A stretch of DNA of 64,000 nucleotides from Arthrobacter sp. OY3WO11 (lineage in GTDB: Bacteria; Actinomycetota; Actinomycetes; Actinomycetales; Micrococcaceae): assembly GCF_001641125.1 (NCBI RefSeq), contig NZ_LWLP01000001.1:3475828-3539827 (forward strand), read 5' to 3'. The translations under genes and the position numbers were made by a program. The first letter of the stretch is position 1; each line of letters starts with the position of its first letter. Positions 53,938-62,240 of the stretch are shown piece by piece. The notes beneath the pieces were generated by a model. That model ran no database searches and was not told the DNA's origin. It saw only the letters and a program-made list of their open reading frames with translations.

Positions 53938-55462
53938 CTAGTGCCCGGCGCCGAGCTTCCCGCCCAGGCGGTTGCGCATGGTGGCGCTGGCGTCGTTGAG
54001 GCCGATGATCTTGACGTCCTTGCCGTGGTGCCGGTATTTCTCGGTGATGGCGTCCAGGGCTGCGATGGTTGAGGCGTCCCAGAGGTGCGAGGCGTGCATG
54101 TCGATCACCACAAACTGCGGGTCCAGCGCGTATTCAAACTGCGTGTAGAGATCGTTGGACGAGGCGAAGAACAGCTCGCCGTTCACCGTGTAGGTGGCGG
54201 TTTCGTGGCCTTCCACGCCAGTGACCGTCCGTTCGACGGTGACGAAGTGGGCCACCCGGCGTGCGAACATCACCATCGCCACCAGCACGCCGACGCCGAC
54301 GCCGATGGCCAGGTTGTGCGTGGCAACAGTGACGACGACGGTGGCCACCATGACCAGGGTTTCGCTCTTGGGCATCATCTTCAGCGTGCGCGGGTGGATG
54401 CTGTGCCAGTCGAACGTGGCCCAGGATACGAAGATCATCACCGCAACCAGCGCGGCCATGGGAATGACGGAGACGACGCCGCCAAGGGCCACCACCAGGA
54501 TCAGCAGGAACACGCCGGCCAGGAAGGTGGAGATCCGGGTGCGGGCGCCGGATGCTTTGACGTTGATCATGGTCTGCCCGATCATGGCGCAGCCGCCCAT
54601 CCCGCCGGTGAAACCGGTGACAATGTTCGCCACGCCCTGCCCCCAGGCCTCGCGGCTCTTGTGGGAGCGTGTATCGGTGATGTCATCCACGAGCTTGGCG
54701 GTCATGAGGGACTCAAGGAGCCCCACAAACGCCACGGCCAGGCCGAAGGGGAAGATGATCTGCAGGGTCTCCATGGTGAACGGAACGTTCGGGATGAACA
54801 GTGATGGCAGCGAGTCCGGCAGCTCGCCCTTGTCCCCCACCGTGGGAACGGCGATGGACGCCAGGACGGTGCTAAGCGTGAGGACGACGATCGCGACCAG
54901 CGGGGCGGGAACAACGTTCGTGAGCTTGGGGAGGCCGAACACGATCAGCAGGGCCAGCGCCGCCAGCGGGTACACCAGCCAGGGAACGCCCAGCAGCTCG
55001 GGCACCTGGGACATGAAGATCAGGATGGCCAGGGCGTTGACGAAGCCCACCATCACAGACCGCGGAATGAAACGCATCAGCTTCGCCACGCCGGACAGGC
55101 CCAGGATGACCTGGAAAATACCGCCCAGGATGACGGCGGCGATGAAGTAGTCCACGCCGTGGGACTTCACCAGCGGGGCGATCACCAGGGCCACCGCGCC
55201 GGTGGCGGCCGAAATCATCGCCGGCCGCCCGCCGACAAAGGCGATGGTGACGGCCATGGTGAAGGAGGCGAAGAGGCCCAGGCGGGGATCGACGCCGGCG
55301 ATGATCGAGAAGGCGATTGCTTCAGGGATCAGCCGCCAGCGCGACCACCAGTCCGGCGAGGACTTCGGTCTTGAGCCGTCGCGGGGACTTCAACGTTTCC
55401 CGGACAGACTGGAGCTGTTCCGGTGTGTAGGCGGGGGCATCCGCTGTGGTTTTAACGGCCAT
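53938..55462 (-). pseudogene. SulP-family anion transporter, frameshifted near the N-terminus
   Basis: A SulP/SLC26-type transporter with a C-terminal STAS domain (ASHLWDASTIAALDAITEKY). Translation from ATG 55462 gives MAVKTTADAPAYTPEQLQSV and reaches VVALA, then stops at a TGA. One extra base near 55333-55337 throws it out of frame. Shifting by one restores LIPEAIAFSIIAGVDPRLGL and runs on without interruption to 53938. From ATG 55257 a 439-residue protein lacking the first membrane helix could still be made. It is either a real recent mutation or a sequencing error. Convergent with trkA and divergent from a MerR gene. Confidence 0.85.
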
Positions 55463-55591
55463 TGCTGGCTCCGTTCATGGTCAGGAAGGCGCAGAGAGCC
55501 GCGCTTCGCTTTTTCGAAGAATGAAGGGGGCGCAGCGCCGCGCCGGGGACGCCGGGAGTCCGCTCAGGCGTCTCTCCGACCGGACACAACC

Positions 55592-55611
55592 CTACCCTAA
55601 CGTGATGGTAG
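55592..55611. promoter_or_regulatory. MerR-type operator candidate
   Basis: CTACC (55592-55596) and GGTAG (55607-55611) are perfect complements around CTAACGTGAT, 32 bp before the MerR-like start, in the divergent region with the SulP gene. The arrangement resembles long-spacer MerR promoters. Confidence 0.4.
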
Positions 55612-55642
55612 AGTTGCACGCGGACATTACGGAGGCCCACGC

Positions 55643-56023
55643 ATGACAGCACGAACCGGAACTTCCACCATGCATATCGGCGAATTGGCGGAGCGGACAG
55701 GTTTGTCCCTGCGCACCATCCGCCATTACGACGACGTGGGGCTGCTTCCAGCCGCGGCCCGCACCGACGGCGGCTTCCGGGTGTATTCAGAGGACGACGT
55801 CGAGCGCCTCATGGTGATCAAGCAGATGAAGCCCCTGGGGTTCTCCCTGGAGGAGATGGCCGACATCCTCGAGCTCTTCTCCTCGCAGGAAGCAGGGCCC
55901 TCCGCTGACGCGCAGGCCAGACTCACCGCGTACCAGGAGAAGGCCGTGGCTGAGCGCGCCAAAATGGCCCGCAACCTGGCCCAGGCCGATCTGCTCATCG
56001 AACGGCTCAGCGGCCGCGGCTGA
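55643..56023 (+). CDS. MerR-family transcriptional regulator
   Basis: A 126-residue regulator. IGELAERTGLSLRTIRHYDDVGLLPAAAR forms the MerR winged helix, and FRVYSEDDVERLMVIKQMKPLGFSLEEMADIL continues it. A coiled-coil helix (AKMARNLAQADLLIERL) ends the protein; no effector domain or cysteine pair is seen. ATG 55643 follows ggagg by 8 bp. Divergent from the frameshifted SulP gene, which it may control. Confidence 0.88.
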   Translation: MTARTGTSTMHIGELAERTGLSLRTIRHYDDVGLLPAAARTDGGFRVYSEDDVERLMVIKQMKPLGFSLEEMADILELFSSQEAGPSADAQARLTAYQEKAVAERAKMARNLAQADLLIERLSGRG

Positions 56024-56134
56024 CAATCGACGTCCTGCAGCCCCGAACCACAGTACTGAACCGCCGCGGCCCGGCTGCCCTCGGCGCCCCCAATAGCAGC
56101 GCCAAGGACAGTCCGGCCGTTGGACAGGGGCCGG

Positions 56135-56380
56135 TCAGCCCTCCCTGTGGTCGAAGCTGAACCCGCACGCGCACCGGTAGGTGAGCAGGCCGCCGTCGTG
56201 ATTTTCTTCCCTTACCTCCGCTGGCGGAACCTGCCCCGCGCTGACCAGGCGCATCGGCTCACCACAGTGGACGTGCGTGGCCAGCATCCGCCGCAACTGC
56301 GGGTCTTCCGCCCGCCCGGCGTGCGCCGCGTCCCTGCGGCGGGTGCGTCGAACGGCCAGCGGGCTCTGTGAATGTGTCAT
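56135..56380 (-). CDS. Small zinc-ribbon-like protein
   Basis: An 81-residue protein starting MTHSQSPLAVRRTRRRDAAH. The rest contains ATHVHCGEPMRLV and LTYRCACGFSFDH, which resemble half zinc ribbons, though only three cysteines are present. It starts 14 bp after the copper-protein gene on the same strand, suggesting an operon. Function unknown. Confidence 0.55.
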   Translation of the reverse strand: MTHSQSPLAVRRTRRRDAAHAGRAEDPQLRRMLATHVHCGEPMRLVSAGQVPPAEVREENHDGGLLTYRCACGFSFDHREG

Positions 56381-56394
56381 AGCCGCCACCCCAC

Positions 56395-56802
56395 TCAAGC
56401 CAGCGAGGCGAGGAGGTCGGAGCAGGCCTGCTCACAGTGGCGGCACGCGTCTGCGCACACTTCGCAGTGCTGGTGCATGGAGGCGTGCTGGCCGCACTCT
56501 TCCGCGCAGGCACGGCAGGCAGTGCGGCATGCTTCCAGCACTGCCCCGGTGATGCCGACGTCGTAGTTGCCGTGGCGGGAGAGGATCTTTCCGGTGGCGG
56601 CGCAGATGTCCACGCAGTCGAGGTTGGTGCGGATGCACTTGGTGAGCTCAGCCACCATGTCCTCGTTCAGGCATGCGTCGGCGCACGCGGTGCATGTTTG
56701 CGCGCAGTCGAAACATGCCTGCATGCATTCCACGAGCTTGGCTTTGTCAATGCCCGCCACGTCCTTGGGGTAGGCGTCCAGCATGGACTGTACATGTGTC
56801 AT
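56395..56802 (-). CDS. Four-helix copper-storage-type protein (Csp-like)
   Basis: A 135-residue Cys-rich four-helix bundle with 18 cysteines, mostly in CxxxC and CxxC steps (CMQACFDCAQTCTACADAC, CRTACRACAEEC, CEVCADACRHCEQAC). In copper-storage proteins these line the bundle core and bind many Cu(I) ions. No signal peptide is seen, so it should be cytosolic, like Csp3. A ribosome site (gaaagag) precedes the ATG. No CsoR or copper pump is in the window. Confidence 0.9.
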   Translation of the reverse strand: MTHVQSMLDAYPKDVAGIDKAKLVECMQACFDCAQTCTACADACLNEDMVAELTKCIRTNLDCVDICAATGKILSRHGNYDVGITGAVLEACRTACRACAEECGQHASMHQHCEVCADACRHCEQACSDLLASLA

Positions 56803-56860
56803 TGGTTTCTCTTTCCAGGTCTTTACAGCAGGTCTGATGGCGTGAAACGGCGAACCGCTC

Positions 56861-57340
56861 TTACGTCCTGCTGATGGAAAGGTCCACTACCGTGAGCACC
56901 CGCAGTTCAGGCGCCCGCGGTACGTCACTGGAAGGGAGGGTAACCCCGGGCAGCCGCTGGGTCAGCGACGGCGGGTCCACGGCTCCGGTCCGCACAGGTA
57001 CCGGTTCGCCGCGGGGAGCCTTGCTCCGCTCGCCTTCCTTCTCGAGTCCCGCTGGCTCAGCGGACGGGCCGGCCTCGTGGATAACGCGGACGAACTGCGA
57101 CGCTGCTACTGAAGGTCCTGCCTGACCGGCTGCGGTTTCCGCCTGCGGCGGCACTCCCCCGCTGGCCTGTCCGCCCTCTGACTGCACCGGGCCGTAACCG
57201 GGAACCAGGGCGTACCGGGTGCCGGCCGTGTAGGAGGCCGCACCGGCAATGAGCAGGACCAGGAGCAGCCACACGAAAACGCTTCGCAGCGCAGCGAGGC
57301 AGCGAAGCAGTCCAAGCGCAGACGAACCCAGTGTGGCCAT
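56861..57340 (-). CDS. Hypothetical single-pass exported protein
   Basis: A 159-residue protein I do not recognise. One membrane segment (about residues 19-40, VFVWLLLVLLIAGAASYTAG) is followed by a Gly/Pro/Glu-rich extracytoplasmic part ending LRVLTVVDLSISRT. A ribosome site (aggaag) supports ATG 57340. Low complexity limits assignment. Confidence 0.6.
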   Translation of the reverse strand: MATLGSSALGLLRCLAALRSVFVWLLLVLLIAGAASYTAGTRYALVPGYGPVQSEGGQASGGVPPQAETAAGQAGPSVAASQFVRVIHEAGPSAEPAGLEKEGERSKAPRGEPVPVRTGAVDPPSLTQRLPGVTLPSSDVPRAPELRVLTVVDLSISRT

Positions 57341-57397
57341 CACCACTTCCTGTAAGGGGCTTTTTATCAGCCTAGCTTCGGATCCCTGTTACGCAGA

Positions 57398-58726
57398 TCA
57401 CATGAGTATTACTTTTGCGATGGAATCAGCCAGGTCCATCAGGGTTTTCCGTTCCGGGGTTGAATAGTGCGCGGAGCCGATGGCGTTGCGCATCCTGCCA
57501 AGGTGGTCCATGATCTCCGCCCGATAGCGGCCCTTCCGGTCACACCACGCAAGCTCGTGGAGGAGCTGGAGGAGGCGGGCCGCGACGGCAGGGTCCGCCG
57601 CGCCGTACTGCCGGGGCTGGTCCATCGCCAGGCTGAGGAAGTCCCGCAGTCCAGGAAGGGACAGCACCACCCTGACCCGCCCGTCGTCGTCGACCAGGTG
57701 CTCCGGTCCGGGGTTCCGCTCCCCCAGCCTGCACAGGAGCGCCGAAAGGTGCCCGATGACGTGCACTGCCGTGGTGGGATCGTTGATGCCCGGGGAGAGC
57801 GCCCGCACAGCAACATCCACGAGCTGCCGGAACCCGAATCCGATGTCCTGAACGTTGGTGCGTTCATACCCCGTTGCAACCGCGGCGTTGGTGTCATTAG
57901 CCAGCTTCTCCCGCACCTCGGCACTGAATGTTGTACCAGCTACGGACCAGGCGGTGGCAAACGGGACGCCCTGCACCAATGAGCTGCCGGGTTCCCGGTC
58001 TATGCGGAGAACAGCACCGGCATCCTTCGCAGCGTTCAGGAGTGCGCCTTGGTCATATGAGGTCAGGAAGCCGGAGGAACTGGAGCGGATGGGGAAGCTG
58101 CCCGGCGCCGGAAAGGGCTGAGGCGGGGGTGCGGGCCGGTCCTGGGGAAAGACGCGGTCGATGGTTTCCTGGGTTTCCACGTTGACCCGGCGCAGCATGG
58201 TTTCCACCCGGATTTCCCGCGTGAGGTGCGCCAGGAAGAGCACCAGCCCGAGGACGCTGGCCATGGCGAGCGCATAGGCAACCGTGACGGAGATTTCAGG
58301 TACGAAGGCCGTATTGCCGTTTCCCTCGTCCCGCACACTGCGCAGGACTGTCAGTGAGAAGGCGAAGGCGGCCAGGAACAGCGCCAGCGTTCCGTGGACA
58401 AACCGGTCCGAGGTGAAGGTCCGCAGCAGGCGGGGCGAGAACTGGCTGCTGGCCAGCTGCAGCGTTACCACCGTGAGCGAGAACGTCAGCGAGGTCACCG
58501 TGATGAGCGAACCTGAAATGGCCTGCAGGACGGCCCGGGCAGCCTCCGGCCCTCCGCTGAAGAGGAAAACCGTGACGCTGTCCGGCAGATCGCCGTCAAC
58601 GGCCGAATCCAGCGCGGGCAGCGCCATGCCAAGGACGACGGCCAAGGCAACAGCCAATGCCGGCAGCGGCCAGAGCTGCGTCCGCAGGGCATCGAGCCAG
58701 TGTGCACTGCGCGTAGCGGTGTTCAA
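57398..58726 (-). CDS. DUF2254 membrane protein
   Basis: A 442-residue protein of the DUF2254 family, found widely in bacteria without a known function. Four membrane helices lie in the first 180 residues (ALAVALAVVLGMALPALDSAV; SGSLITVTSLTFSLTVVTLQ; FVHGTLALFLAAFAFSLTVL; TVAYALAMASVLGLVLFLAH). A cytoplasmic C-terminal part follows, with FGFRQLVDVAVRALSPGINDP. The TTG start directly abuts the stop of the AI-2E-type gene, so the two are coupled. Confidence 0.87.
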   Translation of the reverse strand: MNTATRSAHWLDALRTQLWPLPALAVALAVVLGMALPALDSAVDGDLPDSVTVFLFSGGPEAARAVLQAISGSLITVTSLTFSLTVVTLQLASSQFSPRLLRTFTSDRFVHGTLALFLAAFAFSLTVLRSVRDEGNGNTAFVPEISVTVAYALAMASVLGLVLFLAHLTREIRVETMLRRVNVETQETIDRVFPQDRPAPPPQPFPAPGSFPIRSSSSGFLTSYDQGALLNAAKDAGAVLRIDREPGSSLVQGVPFATAWSVAGTTFSAEVREKLANDTNAAVATGYERTNVQDIGFGFRQLVDVAVRALSPGINDPTTAVHVIGHLSALLCRLGERNPGPEHLVDDDGRVRVVLSLPGLRDFLSLAMDQPRQYGAADPAVAARLLQLLHELAWCDRKGRYRAEIMDHLGRMRNAIGSAHYSTPERKTLMDLADSIAKVILM

Positions 58727-59929
58727 CTATTCCTCGGTTCCCTGGCCCGCGCCGTTTTGGGATGCCACCGGTTCCCGCGAAGGGTGGCCCGTGACCGCGG
58801 AGGCGCCGGACAGCTGGCCGTGGGCACCCCGGGCGGTCTCCTGCTCGGCTTTTGCAACATCCTCCGCCGTGATTTGATCGTCCGATTTTTCGTTCCATGC
58901 TTTGATCGCAGCCCAGATGACGGCCGCCAGGGGAACGGAGAGGATGGCGCCGATAATACCCGCCAGGATGGTACCGGCCGTGAGCGCCAGCAAAATGACG
59001 AGGGCGTGCACGCTGAGCGTACGCCCCATGACCACCGGCTGCAGGAAGTTGCCTTCAAGCTGGTTCACAACGACCACGACGACGATCACGATCAGGGCCG
59101 TGACAGGCCCGTTGGCCACCAGTGCCACAAGGGCAGCAAGCACGCCGGCGAGGGTGGCTCCCACCAGCGGGATAAAGGCGCCGATGAATACGATGGCGGC
59201 CAGCGGCAGGGCTAGCGGAACTCCGAGGACAACCAGGGCCAGCCCGATGAAGAACGCGTCTACAATGGCCACGATTGCCGTTCCCCGAACATACCCGCCA
59301 AGTACCGCAAGGCTGTCCTGCCCCACGCGCCTCGCCTTGACCAGCCGCGTGCCCGTGAAGGCGCGCAGGATGAACGCCCAGATGCGCTCTCCGTCCTTGA
59401 GGAAGAAGAAAAGGATCACGGCCATGAGCAGGGCACCGGTGATGAACGTCCCTGCCGCGCTGAGGCCGGTGACAACACCGGCGCCCGCGGTGCTGCTGGT
59501 GACGAAGTCCAGCACGGCGTCCCGTGCCTGCTGGATCTGTTGGTCATCGACCGGAATCGGGCCGTTCCGGACGAAGCCGTAGACCTGGTCGAATCCCTCG
59601 GTCGCGCTGCGTGCAAGTTCGCCTGCTTGGCCGATTACGGCGAAAACAATGGCCGTGACCAGGCCACCCAGGGTCAGCAGGAGCAACAAAAAGGAGAAGC
59701 CGGTGGCGGCCGCACTGGGCCAGCCTTTCCTTCTGAGCCAGTTCACCAGCGGCGCGATGGCAGCGGCCAGGATCAGGGCCAGCAGCAGGGGGACGACTAC
59801 CAGCCGCACTTGGATGAGCCCGTAGATGAGTACAGCGGAAAGGGCCAGGAGCAGCAGCATCTGGCCTGCCCTGATGCTCACCCGGCCGAGACCGTCCTGC
59901 CACGGGTTTGCCTGTTTTTGAGTCTGCAT
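58727..59929 (-). CDS. AI-2E/TqsA-type membrane transporter
   Basis: A 400-residue protein of the AI-2E (PerM/TqsA) family; members export signals or exchange cations. About eight membrane spans are visible, with VRLVVVPLLLALILAAAIAP, VVLGVPLALPLAAIVFIGAF, IPLVGATLAGVLAALVAL and the conserved QPVVMGRTLSVHALVILLAL. The C-terminal 50 residues are a hydrophilic Gly/Ser tail. First gene of a pair with DUF2254. Confidence 0.87.
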   Translation of the reverse strand: MQTQKQANPWQDGLGRVSIRAGQMLLLLALSAVLIYGLIQVRLVVVPLLLALILAAAIAPLVNWLRRKGWPSAAATGFSFLLLLLTLGGLVTAIVFAVIGQAGELARSATEGFDQVYGFVRNGPIPVDDQQIQQARDAVLDFVTSSTAGAGVVTGLSAAGTFITGALLMAVILFFFLKDGERIWAFILRAFTGTRLVKARRVGQDSLAVLGGYVRGTAIVAIVDAFFIGLALVVLGVPLALPLAAIVFIGAFIPLVGATLAGVLAALVALVANGPVTALIVIVVVVVVNQLEGNFLQPVVMGRTLSVHALVILLALTAGTILAGIIGAILSVPLAAVIWAAIKAWNEKSDDQITAEDVAKAEQETARGAHGQLSGASAVTGHPSREPVASQNGAGQGTEE

Positions 59930-60067
59930 TCAGTTGTCTCCCTGGATCGGCAAGCGCTGGAGCTGCGAAAAGGTGGCATCGGAGACGCCGCGCAGGCTAC
60001 CTAAACCTCTCACGAACTCTCCTGGGTGAATCAACGGACGGCATCTGCTCGGACCTCAGTTAAAAAC

Positions 60068-60100
60068 AAAGGGTGCGGCTCCAATGGAACCGCACCCTTT
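60068..60100 (-). terminator. Terminator after csbD-like gene
   Basis: AAAGGGTGCGG and CCGCACCCTTT form an 11-bp stem with an A/T-rich base, 17 bp past the stop of the CsbD-like gene on the minus strand. Confidence 0.8.
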
Positions 60101-60116
60101 ACTGATGGACCGGAAG

Positions 60117-60293
60117 TCAGTCCTTCTTGAAAGCGTCCTTGACCTTTTCGCCGGCCTGCTTCAGGTCGCCCTTGGCCTGGTCGCCCTGGCCTTCGGCCTT
60201 CAGGCGATCGTCACCGGTTGCTTCTCCGGCGGCCTCTTTACCCTTGCCGCCAAGCTTCTCGGCTGCGTTACCAATCTTGTCGTCCAAACCCAT
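60117..60293 (-). CDS. CsbD-family stress protein
   Basis: A 58-residue hydrophilic protein of the CsbD family, general-stress-induced in other bacteria. MGLDDKIGNAAEKLGGKGKE with GDDRLKAEGQGDQAKGDLKQ is typical: lysine/glycine-rich heptads without cysteines or membrane spans. It is a single-gene unit with its own terminator. The frame is open upstream, but homology begins at this ATG. Confidence 0.9.
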   Translation of the reverse strand: MGLDDKIGNAAEKLGGKGKEAAGEATGDDRLKAEGQGDQAKGDLKQAGEKVKDAFKKD

Positions 60294-60421
60294 GGTATTT
60301 CTCCCTACGGTCGGCTCCCGCCGGCGTACCGCCAGCGGCTTACCTTCCCATCGTAACCACAAATCACTAAGGGTGCTGATCATTTTGGGCGGTGAGCTGC
60401 GGCACGAGCCCTTTTGAAGCG

Positions 60422-60799
60422 TCAACCGTGGGTGGGTTCGCCGGTGATGCGGTGGTCCGCATGGTTGATGGTTTCGCGGATGAGCCGCACCAGGTGCCCG
60501 TCGCGCAGGGAATAGATCACGTGGCGGCCGTCCTTGCGTGTGTCCACCAACCCGCTGAGGCGGAGTTTGGCCAGGTGCTGGCTTGCCACTGTCCGCGGCA
60601 CTCCGACGGCGGCCGTCAGTTCGGTCACGGTTTTGGGGCCCTGCGACAATTGCCAGAGCAGGTGCAGGCGCGTGGGTTCGGCCATCATCCGGAGGGTCGC
60701 GGACGCTGCCTCCAGCAGTTCCGGGCCCGGTGTTACCTGGTGGACCAGGGACGGGACATCAGCGGCGGGCTCGGCTTCGCTGCGGGGCTGGCTGGCCAC
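60422..60799 (-). CDS. ArsR-family winged-helix regulator
   Basis: A 125-residue repressor. LRMMAEPTRLHLLWQLSQGP and VTELTAAVGVPRTVASQHLAKLRLSGLVDTRKDG form the winged helix, with VIYSLRDGHLVRL as the wing and last helix. I start at GTG 60799 after gggagga; it overlaps the end of the MFS gene upstream by 41 bp, so the pair is translationally coupled and the regulator probably controls the transporter promoter at 62058-62091. Confidence 0.88.
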   Translation of the reverse strand: MASQPRSEAEPAADVPSLVHQVTPGPELLEAASATLRMMAEPTRLHLLWQLSQGPKTVTELTAAVGVPRTVASQHLAKLRLSGLVDTRKDGRHVIYSLRDGHLVRLIRETINHADHRITGEPTHG

Positions 60800-62042
60800 T
60801 GTCCTGCTCCTCCCGCGTACGGTCCATGGCTCCTGCGGCATCATGCCGGGGCCAGGACAGGAATGCTCCTGCACTGCCTATCATCGCAACAATTGTCAGC
60901 CCCGCCGCGGCCCAGCCCAAACCGGCCACGGCTCCTACCCAGCCTGCCAGCGGATAGGCCAGGATGTAGCAGGCGTGCGAGAGCGAGAACTGCGCCGTGA
61001 AAACATACGGCCGGGTGTCCTCCGTGGAGGCGTGGCGCAGCAGTCTCGACGACGGCGTGAGGATGGTGGAGTTCGCCGCACCCAGGAGGAACCACAGGGT
61101 GAGCAGCAGCCACCATCCGCTGCCGGGCGCGGCCCAGGAGATGGCGACGGTGCCGGCCAGGACCAAGGGAACGACGGCGGCCCCGGTGAGCATCACCGTC
61201 CGGTCACCCAGCCGTTCCAGCAGCCGCGGAGCGGACATGGCAACGATCATGGATCCCACCCCAAAGCTGGCCAGCGCCAGGGCAAGGTCCGTGTCCGGCC
61301 GCTGCAGGTCATCGCGGACATAGACCACGGTGTTCACCAGCACCAGGGCGGTTGGCGCCGCCACCACCAGGTTCAGCGCCAGCAGTGACCGGAGCCTGGG
61401 GTTGCGCCAGAAGATCCTGGCGCCGAGGGTGGTCCGGTGCCAGAGCGAGGCCTGCGGCGCCCCGGCAGCGGGGACCTGCGGCAGGACGGAGATGGCCACC
61501 ATGACGGCGGAGAACAGGAACCCTGCCACAGTCCCGAGGAACAAGTTGTTATAGCTCACAACGGTCAGCAGCAGCGCGGCCAGCGCCGGGCTGGCCAGGG
61601 CCTCCATGTCGTACGCCAGCCGGGACAGGGACAACGCGCGCGTATAGTCCCGCTCATCCGGAAGGATGGTGGGGATCAGCGACTGGAACGCCGGGGTGAA
61701 CGTGGCGGAGGCTGACTGCAGCAGGAAAATCACCACGTAGATCTGCCAGGTTTCGGTGATGAACGGCAGCGACAGGGCCATTGCCGCGCGCACCAGGTCG
61801 GCACCAATCAGGACCGGTTTCTTCGGCCAGCGGGCCAGCAGCGCGTTGATCACCGGCGCCAGGCCCACATAGGCAAGCATCTTGATGGTCAGCGCTGTGC
61901 CAAGCACCGCGCCGGCATTGCCGGCGGCCAGGTCATAGGCCAGCAGCCCCAGGGCCACGGTGAGCAGGCCCGTGCCGATCAGCGCCACGATTTGGGCGGC
62001 GAAAAGCCTCCGGTACGTTGCGTTCCGCAGAACCGAGAACAT
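60759..62042 (-). CDS. MFS efflux transporter
   Basis: A 427-residue MFS protein of the ENTS/DHA3-like group: MFSVLRNATYRRLFAAQIVA, IGTGLLTVALGLLAYDLA and LIPTILPDERDYTRALSLSR are typical, with twelve membrane spans. ATG 62042 follows aaaggag by 8 bp. Regulation by the coupled ArsR protein is likely. Substrate unknown (metals, drugs or siderophores are all possible). Confidence 0.88.
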   Translation of the reverse strand: MFSVLRNATYRRLFAAQIVALIGTGLLTVALGLLAYDLAAGNAGAVLGTALTIKMLAYVGLAPVINALLARWPKKPVLIGADLVRAAMALSLPFITETWQIYVVIFLLQSASATFTPAFQSLIPTILPDERDYTRALSLSRLAYDMEALASPALAALLLTVVSYNNLFLGTVAGFLFSAVMVAISVLPQVPAAGAPQASLWHRTTLGARIFWRNPRLRSLLALNLVVAAPTALVLVNTVVYVRDDLQRPDTDLALALASFGVGSMIVAMSAPRLLERLGDRTVMLTGAAVVPLVLAGTVAISWAAPGSGWWLLLTLWFLLGAANSTILTPSSRLLRHASTEDTRPYVFTAQFSLSHACYILAYPLAGWVGAVAGLGWAAAGLTIVAMIGSAGAFLSWPRHDAAGAMDRTREEQDSGQPAPQRSRARR

Positions 62043-62057
62043 CCAGCCCACTCCTTT

Positions 62058-62091
62058 GGGTGCATATGTGCACGTACATGCACCCATTATA
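62058..62091 (-). promoter_or_regulatory. MFS promoter with ArsR-type operator
   Basis: On the minus strand a perfect TATAAT (62086-62091) is followed by an inverted repeat GGGTGCAT ... ATGCACCC (62058-62065 and 62078-62085) covering the expected transcription start, just before the MFS ribosome site. It is well placed for repression. Confidence 0.7.
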
Positions 62092-62143
62092 GGCCCGCGC
62101 TGCCACTGTGGGCCTGCCCAGTTGGGCCCGCCCGCAAACGGCG

Positions 62144-62176
62144 GAAGGCGCCGCTCCGTGACGGAGCGGCGCCTTC
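62144..62176 (-). terminator. Terminator after the CNNM/CBS genes
   Basis: A perfect 16-bp stem, GAAGGCGCCGCTCCGT / ACGGAGCGGCGCCTTC. On the minus strand it lies downstream of the gene ending at 62241 and is followed by CCGCCGTTTG. Confidence 0.78.
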
Positions 62177-62240
62177 GTGGCTGCGGCGTAGCAGTGTGGT
62201 GCAGAAGCCGTGGCCCAGCGGGCGTTATACAGCCGGCGTG

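Noticed and set aside
55321..55345. Programmed frameshift in the SulP gene
   Set aside because: No slippery heptamer or downstream structure is visible, and the family is not known for recoding; mutation or sequencing error is simpler.
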